DNA of 64,000 nt, from assembly GCA_021773335.1 (NCBI GenBank), contig JAJFKG010000038.1, positions 62,001 through 126,000 of the forward strand, in the 5' to 3' direction. Made by a program: the position numbers and the translations under genes. The DNA comes from Gammaproteobacteria bacterium. GTDB taxonomy: Bacteria; Pseudomonadota; Gammaproteobacteria; JAJFKG01. The notes beneath the pieces were generated by a model. The model saw only the letters and a program-made list of their open reading frames with translations, had not been told where the DNA came from and did no database searches. Shown piece after piece: positions 56,697 through 64,000 of this stretch; positions within the stretch are counted from its first letter, which is position 1; every line of letters starts with the position of its first letter.

Positions 56697-59417
56697 TTAC
56701 TCTTTATTGTCTGATGTTACATCTGGTTGTTGTGTTTGACCAGGCTCATTTTTGCTTTGTTCATTAGTTTGTTGTTCATCTGACTCAGCAGTTTTTTCGC
56801 GATGATTTTTGCGCTTTGCGTGACTATGGCTACGCAAGTGTCCGCTACGTCGTCGGCCATTACGCTGACCACGGCGGTTGCGGTTTCTTTGACGGTTTTC
56901 ACCAGTAGCGTCGGTGGAAGCTTCGTTACCTTCTGCGTTAGTTGAGTTGGTTTCAGCTGTGTGACCTTGCTCAGATGATTCTCGCATTTCACTGTCAATA
57001 TTAACGTTATCAAAATCGAGCGTATTTTCTTCGCTTTCTAAACGTGGGACTAATGAATCTTTTTCTCTGACGACCGGAGGCGGGGTATCGAAAATATCTT
57101 CTTCACCTTCACCGGGGATCGTGTCGCTGGCTGGCATATGTTGGACTTCGGTGTCAACGCTGGGCGCAGGTTTATGTGGGCCTTTTTTCTGAGGATGTCG
57201 CTGTGAACGTTGGCGCTGACGTTGTTTCTGCGTTTGTTCGTACTCTTGAACATTTTGCAGCGAAGTGTCACTCGGCGTTGCTTGTTCGGTAGGCTTTTCT
57301 CCTGCAGTGTTATAGTCAGAGTATTCTTGATAGTCTTGCGCTAATTTTTCGTCACGCTTAGAGGCATTACGTCGCTCTTGGTTGTTGTGTGCGTTGCTGC
57401 GCCCGCGATTTGAACGTTGCCTACTACGCCGCTGACTATTACGCCCACGCTGTTGTTGAGATTTGCCTTCTGAAGATGATTCGCTAGACTGTTGAGCCCC
57501 TTCTTGTGCGGGAGTAGCTTGCTTTGTTTGAGTTGTATCACTGCTGCGGCCTTTACCTTTACTCTCTGAGGGACTGCGACGGCGGCGGTTATCACCGCTT
57601 GAGGAACGGCTACGGCCTCTTTGTTGGCGTGAATCTCTGCTGCGACTAGGAGATTGGTCGGGTGTCTTATGCTCACGCTGTGAAGTTGCTTGCGCGCTTG
57701 CTTCGTTGGCGCTTTCAGGGGCCTGTTGCTCACTACCAAATAAACTGCTAAATAGGCGTTTTACTAGGCCTTGAGTTTCCCGAGTTTGGTTAATAATTTC
57801 CATCGATTCGACAGCAGGGTGCTCAACGTTGCCCATATGGGTGTGGGTGCTCTCTTCAATGAGGCTGCCGTCCGTTTTTTCGATTAGACGGTGACTTGCT
57901 GTTTGGCGTCCATGACGCATTTGATCGCGCTTAACACGCTGCAACTTGTAATGCGGTGTTTCCATATAAGGATTGGGGATAATCACAACATTGAGGTGAT
58001 AGTTAGTTTCGATACGTGAAATATCTTCGCGCTTTTCGTTAAGCAAAAAGCTGGCAACTTCGACAGGGACTTGTACACGCAGCGCACCGAGCTTCTCATT
58101 GGCATGCCGCCTTGCATTGCGTAACGCTTCTTCCTCAAGAATACGCACGATGGATAAAGAGAGTGATTCAACACCGCGAATACTGCCTTGACCGCTACAA
58201 CGCGGGCACGTAGCTTGGCTTGTTTCGCCCAAGGATGTGCGTAAGCGTTGGCGTGACATTTCGAGTAGACCGAAACGTGAAATGCGCCCGATCTGCACGC
58301 GGGCGCGATCCATCTTTAATGCTTCACGCAAACGATTTTCGACTTCGCGTTGATTGCGTGAAATATTCATATCGATAAAATCAATCACTATGAGTCCACC
58401 CAAGTCGCGTAGGCGTAATTGGCGCGCGATTTCGTCGGAGGCTTCGAGGTTGGTATTTAATGCTGTTTCTTCAATATCACCGCCTTTAGTCGCACGCGCA
58501 GAGTTGATATCGATAGATACAAGAGCTTCCGTGTGATCGATAACAATGGCGCCACCAGAAGGGAGTTGTACTTCGCGCTCAAAAGCCGATTCAATTTGAC
58601 GCTCTATTTGGAAGCGATTAAATAAGGGCGTACGATCACGGTATTGCTTAACTCGATTAGCGAATTCTGGTCTGACTTGTTGGATATATTTACGTGCTTT
58701 TTGATAGATATCGGGGTCGTCAACTAAGATTTCATTAATATCTTGACGTAAATGATCGCGAATCGCGCGGATAATGACATCACTTTCACGGTGGATCAAG
58801 AAGGGGGCTGGGCTCTTTTCGAAAGCCTTTTGAATTGCTTCGGCTTGTTTAAGCAAGATACTTAAATCCCATTGTAATTCATCAAAGCTTTTGCCGACGC
58901 CGGCGGTACGTACGATAATACCTGCGCCTTCGGGGATTTCTAAGTTGTTGATAACGTCGCGCAATTCACTGCGTTCTTCACCTTCAATGCGACGTGAAAT
59001 ACCACCTGCGCGCGGGTTGTTGGGCATTAATACCAGATAGCATCCGGCTAAACTAATGTAAGTCGATAGTGCAGCACCTTTATTGCCGCGCTCTTCTTTA
59101 TCGACTTGTACCATCACCTCTTGGCCCTCGCGAATCACTTCGTGGATGTTGGGGCGTTCATCAGGATTATTCAATGGACGTGTATAGTATTCAGGTGCAA
59201 TTTCTTTAAGGGGCAAGAATCCGTGGCGTTCAGAGCCATAATAGACAAAAGCGGCACCTAAGCTGGGTTCAACGCGCGTAATTTTGCCTTTATACACGTT
59301 GGCTTTTTTCTGTTGGCGGCTTGGGCGTTCGATATCGATATCATAAAGGTATTGCCCATCGACGAGGGCGACACGCAACTCTTCAGGCTGAGTTGCATTG
59401 ATCAGCATGCGTTTCAT
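56697..59417 (-). CDS. rne: Ribonuclease E
   Basis: Endoribonuclease and degradosome scaffold, 906 residues. Start ATG 59417 gives [20 protein letters not shown], as in E. coli; the open frame upstream is the leader. S1 domain about 38-120 ([20 protein letters not shown]), RNase H-like and 5' sensor regions, DNase I-like catalytic Asp in VIDFIDM, and the Zn-link TCPRCSGQG. The C-terminal half (about 530-906) is disordered, Arg/Ser/Gln-rich, the place for partner binding; enolase is encoded in this window. Arrangement divergent from rluC is as in E. coli. Confidence 0.96.
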   Translation of the reverse strand: MKRMLINATQPEELRVALVDGQYLYDIDIERPSRQQKKANVYKGKITRVEPSLGAAFVYYGSERHGFLPLKEIAPEYYTRPLNNPDERPNIHEVIREGQEVMVQVDKEERGNKGAALSTYISLAGCYLVLMPNNPRAGGISRRIEGEERSELRDVINNLEIPEGAGIIVRTAGVGKSFDELQWDLSILLKQAEAIQKAFEKSPAPFLIHRESDVIIRAIRDHLRQDINEILVDDPDIYQKARKYIQQVRPEFANRVKQYRDRTPLFNRFQIERQIESAFEREVQLPSGGAIVIDHTEALVSIDINSARATKGGDIEETALNTNLEASDEIARQLRLRDLGGLIVIDFIDMNISRNQREVENRLREALKMDRARVQIGRISRFGLLEMSRQRLRTSLGETSQATCPRCSGQGSIRGVESLSLSIVRILEEEALRNARRHANEKLGALRVQVPVEVASFLLNEKREDISRIETNYHLNVVIIPNPYMETPHYKLQRVKRDQMRHGRQTASHRLIEKTDGSLIEESTHTHMGNVEHPAVESMEIINQTRETQGLVKRLFSSLFGSEQQAPESANEASAQATSQREHKTPDQSPSRSRDSRQQRGRSRSSSGDNRRRRSPSESKGKGRSSDTTQTKQATPAQEGAQQSSESSSEGKSQQQRGRNSQRRSRQRSNRGRSNAHNNQERRNASKRDEKLAQDYQEYSDYNTAGEKPTEQATPSDTSLQNVQEYEQTQKQRQRQRSQRHPQKKGPHKPAPSVDTEVQHMPASDTIPGEGEEDIFDTPPPVVREKDSLVPRLESEENTLDFDNVNIDSEMRESSEQGHTAETNSTNAEGNEASTDATGENRQRNRNRRGQRNGRRRSGHLRSHSHAKRKNHREKTAESDEQQTNEQSKNEPGQTQQPDVTSDNKE

Positions 59418-60101
59418 GTTACTTTCCGTAATTTCTTTAGCCACTTGCAACTGTCTTAAAGACAGCGTTGTTGCAAATAGCTTTAATTCATTCAATGGCA
59501 GGTAGTTTACAGAAGGCTAAATTGGCAATCTACAGCAGACAATGCAACTAACGTTGTGTGGCCGCTGTGTGCGGGGAGTTCATTTTTCGTCAAAAAGCTT
59601 TACCTCACGCTTAACTATGTCGGGTTACCGTGAGTGGCACAGAATCAGCGAATCGCTTGGTTCTATGCGGCCCTACGCATCGCGCTTGGGCATCAGTAAA
59701 TCATTTTTTAATGCTTCACCCGCAGACTTTGCTTGCGAATTTAACAATCCAGGCTAACTGCCTCCTAAATTCTTTCATTGCTCGACGCGTTATCGCTGTC
59801 GAGACTTATAGGCCACCGTTCTAATTTTTGTGGCCCGTACTGGTTTTCGATGTTTACCAGCGATTCTCTGAAAATCTGTATCTAACAAGAATTTTGTTTC
59901 TTATTAGTAGCTTAGCCCATTTTGGCCAAACTAGCTAATGAGGGCGTGTCCCTGAACTCTCGCTGCTGGCGATGAGCTTAGGGGACGCTCTAAGTGCGCG
60001 ACTACCAAAATTAGGTTAATATCGAGCACCAAAAGGCCGCGCAACTATATCAGTATTCAATCAACATAGCAATCTGTATCGTGTGTTTTGAGGGTAAGCC
60101 A
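59418..60101. other. Divergent rne-rluC intergenic region, long rne leader
   Basis: About 680 bp with no convincing ORF. A perfect hairpin CTGTCTT-a-AAGACAG lies at 59451-59465, just before the rne start on the minus strand. In E. coli the rne leader is over 350 nt and folds into hairpins that RNase E uses for feedback control. A similar role is likely but the fold here was not computed. Confidence 0.5.
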
Positions 60102-61037
60102 TTGATTAAAAAGGAACTGCAATTCGTTACGATCGACAATGAGCGGGTTGGGCAGCGCATCGATAATTTTTTGCAATATTTGCTTAAAGGTGTGCCTAAG
60201 AGTCACATTTATCGTCTGTTGCGCACTGGGCAAGTACGGGTCAATAAGGGCCGCATTAAACCTGATTATCGGTTGTTGGCGGGGGATGTGGTGCGCATTC
60301 CACCGTTGCGTTTGCCAGACACGAACGCACGCCCGCGTATTTCATCACAACAAAAGGCACAATTGCGTGAGTGTATTTTGTATGAGGATGACAATCTCAT
60401 TGTGTTAAATAAACCGAGTGGGTTGGCGGTGCACGCGGGTAGTGGCTTAGCCTATGGCGTCATCGATATTATGCGGGCTCTTTACCCAGATACGCAAACG
60501 CTAGAGTTAGTGCATCGCTTAGATCGCGAAACCTCTGGCTGTTTATTGTTAGCGAAACGACGCCGTGTTCTCAAAGCATTGCATGACTTGCTCAAACAAG
60601 GCAAAGTAAAAAAACATTACCTTGCACTGTTAGTGGGGTTATGGCGCAGTGACGGTGAATCGGTGACAACACAGTTACGCAAAAACACTCTACGATCCGG
60701 CGAGCGGCTCGTGCGGGTTGTCGATGATGGTAAACATGCAGAAAGTTATTTTAAGCCTTTAGATTATTTTACTAATGCCACTTTAGTAGATGTTGCCTTA
60801 GTAACAGGGCGCACACACCAAATACGTGTGCAAGCAGCGCATCTGGGTCATCCAATTGCTGGCGATCGCAAATACGGTGATGCGGATTACAATAAGCAAT
60901 GCACGCGTTTAGGATTAAAGCGCTTATTTTTACATGCCGCACGCATAGAATTTAGTTTGCCAGGGCAGCGCCAATCGTATCAATTCGAAGCGCCGTTGCC
61001 GAGTGACTTGCAAAATGTGCTAGCGCAATTGCAATGA
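60102..61037 (+). CDS. rluC: 23S rRNA pseudouridine synthase RluC
   Basis: Pseudouridylates positions in domain V of 23S rRNA. The S4-like domain is at about 12-75 (VGQRIDNFLQYLLKGVPKSHIYRLLRTGQVRVN). The RluA-family catalytic motif is HRLDRETSGCLLLAK (Asp). TGRTHQIRVQAAHLGHPIAGD follows. The likely start is TTG at 60102 with GAGGG 7 nt upstream; a GTG at 60081 would add seven residues. Confidence 0.9.
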   Translation: MIKKELQFVTIDNERVGQRIDNFLQYLLKGVPKSHIYRLLRTGQVRVNKGRIKPDYRLLAGDVVRIPPLRLPDTNARPRISSQQKAQLRECILYEDDNLIVLNKPSGLAVHAGSGLAYGVIDIMRALYPDTQTLELVHRLDRETSGCLLLAKRRRVLKALHDLLKQGKVKKHYLALLVGLWRSDGESVTTQLRKNTLRSGERLVRVVDDGKHAESYFKPLDYFTNATLVDVALVTGRTHQIRVQAAHLGHPIAGDRKYGDADYNKQCTRLGLKRLFLHAARIEFSLPGQRQSYQFEAPLPSDLQNVLAQLQ

Positions 61038-61040
61038 CGT

Positions 61041-61619
61041 TTATACTACGTTTATACCTTCTTGCTTTAACATGCTGACTAAGCGAATCAAGGGTAAGCC
61101 GATTAACGCATTGATGTCTTCGCCGTGTGTACTGGCAAACAAGGCAATACCTAAGTTTTCAGCGCGAATGCTGCCAGCACAAGCATAAGGTTGTTCGCGA
61201 CGCAGATAGTTCTCGATAGTGCTTGGGCTTAAGTCACGGAATGTGACGAAGAAGGGTTCACGGCAGACTTGAATATTGCCGGTTTTAGCATTAAGGACGC
61301 ACAAGCCGGTATAAAATGCTACGCGCTGACCACTTTGCAGGGTTAATTGTTCGACGGCATTGGCGTGATTACCAGGCTTCACCAAGATTTGACCGTTGAG
61401 CGTAGCGACTTGGTCGGCGCCGATAATGAGAGCGTTAGGGTTAGATGCGGCCACTTTTTGAGCTTTTTCTTGTGCTAGGCGGGCGACGAGTTGTGCTGCG
61501 GGCTCGTGTGGCAGTGGATTTTCATCGATATCGGGACTGATACAGGCGAAGGGAAGGCCAAGCCGTGCTAGTAAAGCACGTCGATTAGGTGAACTCGACG
61601 CCAGTATTACTTTTTGCAT
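61041..61619 (-). CDS. yceF: Maf/YceF-type nucleoside triphosphate pyrophosphatase
   Basis: House-cleaning NTPase of the Maf family (192 residues). N-terminal VILASSSPNRRALLARL and LIIGADQVATLNG are signatures, with a later RDLSPSTIENYL. The YceF subgroup hydrolyses 7-methyl-GTP in E. coli. Its place next to yceD-rpmF-plsX, on the opposite strand, is the E. coli arrangement. Confidence 0.93.
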   Translation of the reverse strand: MQKVILASSSPNRRALLARLGLPFACISPDIDENPLPHEPAAQLVARLAQEKAQKVAASNPNALIIGADQVATLNGQILVKPGNHANAVEQLTLQSGQRVAFYTGLCVLNAKTGNIQVCREPFFVTFRDLSPSTIENYLRREQPYACAGSIRAENLGIALFASTHGEDINALIGLPLIRLVSMLKQEGINVV

Positions 61620-61690
61620 GTTTTATCCTATCGTAGCTAAGTTGGTTGTTTTTGACACTTGCTAGCGTAATCAGCTAGAATCCCCCGCTT

Positions 61691-62164
61691 ATGTCTGAAG
61701 GCTTTTTACCACAACGTATCAACTTGCCACAACTGGCTGATTTAGGTCGGCAGATGGCCGGGCGAGTTAAGGCTGAGGCGCTACCGCGCTTAGCGCAACT
61801 GGCGTATGAAGGGCGTATAGGTGATGCATTCGCTACGTTAGATTTTGGCGTTGATATACAAGGCTGGCGATACGTGCGCGGCAAAGTAACTTGTCCAGTT
61901 AGTTTGCAATGCCAACGTTGTTTGGGAGCTTTAGAAAATGTGATTGCTTCGACATTCGCGTTGAGCCCGGCACGAACGGACGTTAATGAGAAAGCTTTTC
62001 CTAAGCATTATGACATGATAGAGCTCGATGGTTTGCAAGTGTCGTTGACAGCAATTATCGAAGACGAATTATTATTGAGTTTGCCGATGGTGCCAATGCA
62101 TGCAGAAAATGTGTGTCCGGCGGCAAACGGTAAAGACACGTTGCTTGAAGAACAACAACTATAG
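61691..62164 (+). CDS. yceD: YceD family protein (DUF177)
   Basis: A 157-residue protein always found upstream of rpmF; in plants and some bacteria it affects 23S rRNA maturation. The Cys pair in CPVSLQCQRCLGAL and the acidic DMIELDGLQVSLTAIIEDELLLSLP are family features. Transcribed with rpmF and plsX. Confidence 0.92.
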   Translation: MSEGFLPQRINLPQLADLGRQMAGRVKAEALPRLAQLAYEGRIGDAFATLDFGVDIQGWRYVRGKVTCPVSLQCQRCLGALENVIASTFALSPARTDVNEKAFPKHYDMIELDGLQVSLTAIIEDELLLSLPMVPMHAENVCPAANGKDTLLEEQQL

Positions 62165-62200
62165 CTAAACTAGCTACCCAACAGATTGCAGGAGAACATT

Positions 62201-62398
62201 ATGGCTGTGCAACAAAATCGTAAATCACGTTCACGTCGAGGTATGCGCCGTGCGCATGATGCATTAACAGGCGCAACCTTATCAATCGATCCCACCACAG
62301 GTGAAACTCACCGCCGTCACCACGTGTCCGCCGATGGTTATTACAAAGGTAAGCGTGTGGTTGTCGTTAAGCAAGACACAAATGACGACGAAGAATAG
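62201..62398 (+). CDS. rpmF: 50S ribosomal protein L32
   Basis: A 65-residue protein starting [20 protein letters not shown], the L32 signature. Zn-binding Cys residues of some L32 forms are absent, as in other gammaproteobacteria. AGGAGA is placed 7 nt before ATG 62201. Between yceD and plsX as usual. Confidence 0.95.
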   Translation: MAVQQNRKSRSRRGMRRAHDALTGATLSIDPTTGETHRRHHVSADGYYKGKRVVVVKQDTNDDEE

Positions 62399-62412
62399 GA
62401 TATAAATAGTCT

Positions 62413-63438
62413 ATGCTAACCATTGCAGTGGACGCGATGGGCGGAGATCACGGCCCCCGTGTAACAATTCCAGCCGCGTTAGAAATGCTGAAAAAACACC
62501 CTAATCTTGAGTTGATCATGGTTGGGGATCAGTCTGTCTTGCGTAAGTATTTGCGTGCTAAGCGCGCTTTAGATACCGAGCGTTTGACTATTCAGCATGC
62601 TTCGCAGCAAGTGGAAATGGACGAACCTCCCTCGCAAGCCCTACGCACCAAAAAAGATTCTTCTATGCGTGTGGCAATCAACCTCGTTAAAGAAGGGCGC
62701 GCGCAGGCTTGTGTGAGTGCGGGTAACACTGGTGCCTTAATGGCGACAGCGCGTTTTGTTTTAAAAACGGTACCTAATGTCAATCGGCCAGCTCTCATTA
62801 GTGTGTTGCCAACCGATAGGGAAAATGAAGATGTGCGCGTACTTGATTTGGGGGCAAACGTTGATTCTTCACCAGAACAATTAGTGGAATTTGCGGTGAT
62901 GGGTTCTGTGCTTACTTCGGCGATTGAAGAAATTGATGAACCGCGAGTGGGTTTGTTAAATGTTGGTGAAGAAGAAATTAAAGGTAATGATTTAGTTAAA
63001 AAGGCGGCTGAATTGCTTACTAACTTACATGATATTAATTACGTAGGTTTTGTTGAAGGTGATCACATCTATCGTGGCTCTGTTGATGTCGTAGTCTGTG
63101 ATGGCTTTGTGGGTAATGTTGCATTGAAAGCTAGTGAAGGTTTAGCAAAGATGCTCTTGCAACAGATAAAAGATGGCTTTAATCGCAACTGGCTTACTAA
63201 GTTATCTGGTTTAGCTGCATTACACGTCTTAAAGAATGTGGCCAAGCGTACTGATCCCGCGCGTTACAACGGTGCAAGCTTCCTCGGCTTGCAGGGTATT
63301 GTGATTAAGAGTCACGGCAATGCTAATGTCATGGCATACCAAAATGCCATCAAAGAGGCTATGCTCGAAGTTGAAAAAGATGTACCGCAGCGCATCAGCC
63401 GTAAAGTTGGCAAGTTGCTGCAAAGAGAAGATGCCTAG
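62413..63438 (+). CDS. plsX: Phosphate acyltransferase PlsX
   Basis: Makes acyl phosphate from acyl-ACP for phospholipid synthesis. [62 protein letters not shown] and [18 protein letters not shown] are all PlsX signatures. Length 341 is normal. fabH, which usually follows, is missing; fabD is next after 115 bp. Confidence 0.97.
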   Translation: MLTIAVDAMGGDHGPRVTIPAALEMLKKHPNLELIMVGDQSVLRKYLRAKRALDTERLTIQHASQQVEMDEPPSQALRTKKDSSMRVAINLVKEGRAQACVSAGNTGALMATARFVLKTVPNVNRPALISVLPTDRENEDVRVLDLGANVDSSPEQLVEFAVMGSVLTSAIEEIDEPRVGLLNVGEEEIKGNDLVKKAAELLTNLHDINYVGFVEGDHIYRGSVDVVVCDGFVGNVALKASEGLAKMLLQQIKDGFNRNWLTKLSGLAALHVLKNVAKRTDPARYNGASFLGLQGIVIKSHGNANVMAYQNAIKEAMLEVEKDVPQRISRKVGKLLQREDA

Positions 63439-63553
63439 AACCTAAGTCTTAGGATTTAGGGTTTGGAACGCAAGTATAGACGTGTCAATCAGCTTTTGTT
63501 TTCACGTCACTGAAACAAGTACATAGACACCTACCTTCAGTAAGGACATTACA

Positions 63554-64000
63554 ATGACAAAAAATATTGCCTTTATTTTTCCCGGTCAAGGTTCACAAAG
63601 TGTCGGCATGCTAAATGCATTAGCGCAAAAGTACACTCAAGTTGAAGAAACGTTCGCGCAAGCATCGCAAGTGCTAGGTTATGATTTATGGCACTTGTGT
63701 CAAACTGGCTCGGAAGAAGCCCTTAATCAAACTCAGCATACACAGCCAGCGTTATTAACCGCGGGTGTTGCCGTATGGCGGGTTTGGCAACAGCAACAGG
63801 GGGCTCAGCCACAGTTATTGGCTGGGCATAGTCTCGGTGAATATACGGCATTAGTGTGTGCGCAAGCGTTGGAATTTGCTCATGCGGTTGAGTTGGTAGC
63901 CAAGCGCGGTAGCCTCATGCAACAAGCGGTGCCACAGGGCCAAGGTGCAATGGCTGCGATCATTGGTTTAGATAACGCACAGATAGAAAATGTCTGTGAA
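63554..64000 (+). CDS. fabD: Malonyl-CoA:ACP transacylase, N-terminal part (3' end outside window)
   Basis: Loads malonyl groups on ACP for fatty acid elongation. The visible 149 codons begin MTKNIAFIFPGQGSQSVGML and include the catalytic Ser in LLAGHSLGEYTALVCA. The Arg of the substrate-binding site follows in VAKRGSLMQQAVP. Ribosome site AAGGA precedes ATG 63554. The gene runs off the right edge. Confidence 0.96.
   Translation, partial: MTKNIAFIFPGQGSQSVGMLNALAQKYTQVEETFAQASQVLGYDLWHLCQTGSEEALNQTQHTQPALLTAGVAVWRVWQQQQGAQPQLLAGHSLGEYTALVCAQALEFAHAVELVAKRGSLMQQAVPQGQGAMAAIIGLDNAQIENVCE

Noticed and set aside
59542..59824. Open frames of 64-71 codons in the rne-rluC gap
   Set aside because: No similarity, no ribosome site, and they overlap the expected rne leader.

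Overview
The window is about 64 kb of a gammaproteobacterial chromosome with roughly 40-45% GC by eye. Gene content points to the Legionellales/Coxiellaceae side of the class, though no rRNA or other decisive marker is present. Classical gammaproteobacterial gene orders are seen (dnaE-accA-tilS, pyrG-kdsA-eno-ftsB, surE-nlpD-rpoS, aroA-cmk-rpsA, lapA-lapB-pyrF, rne/rluC, yceD-rpmF-plsX-fabD). They sit beside a complete lower mevalonate pathway (HMG-CoA reductase plus three GHMP-fold enzymes), a trait of Coxiella-like lineages, and beside low-complexity proteins that resemble secreted effectors of intracellular bacteria. The taxonomic call is an inference.

Layout. 1-7.3 kb: housekeeping genes for replication, fatty acid, tRNA, CTP, KDO, glycolysis and division. 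7.3-9.6 kb: a large unrecognised Ser-rich protein on the minus strand. 9.8-13.9 kb: the minus-strand mevalonate operon mvaA - phosphomevalonate kinase - mvaD - mevalonate kinase. 14.3-16.9 kb: surE-nlpD-rpoS. 17-23 kb: an accessory stretch with paralogous small unknown proteins, a repeat-containing unknown protein, dispersed palindromic repeats, an AAA ATPase of the AAA_14/DUF4143 type, a cytochrome b561 and a CBS protein. 23.2-25.2 kb: htpG with a sigma-32-like promoter and a duplicated 3' end. 25.2-30.1 kb: a second accessory stretch with hairpin arrays, a secreted Cys-containing protein, a nitrilase remnant and two more AAA_14/DUF4143 genes, one intact and one broken by a nonsense codon, the latter lying between gph and ubiG. 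31-43 kb: gyrA, aroA-cmk-rpsA, lapAB, pyrF, a ComEA-like protein, ugd-galU. 43-48 kb (minus strand): thioesterase, pterin carbinolamine dehydratase, 2OG oxygenase, AzlCD transporter, phenylalanine hydroxylase, HisC. 48.5-53.3 kb: a ketoacyl synthase III, three minor pilins (pilVWX), an enoyl-CoA hydratase and an SDR enzyme. 53.4-59.4 kb: a two-component system, a divergent uracil-DNA-glycosylase-fold protein, a Trm112-like protein and rne. 60-64 kb: rluC, maf, yceD-rpmF-plsX and the start of fabD.

Most striking observation: all three AAA_14/DUF4143 ATPase genes (21.4, 26.5 and 28.7 kb) are preceded by two copies of a short palindrome. The palindrome sequence differs completely from gene to gene, yet the two copies lie exactly 33 bp centre-to-centre in every case. 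This suggests a family of single-gene units, each with its own paired recognition site over its promoter. Two of the three sit at sites that look like recent insertions (a truncated nitrilase gene; the ubiG-gph pair). I do not know of a description of this arrangement.

No rRNA, tRNA, CRISPR array, transposase or prophage gene was found.
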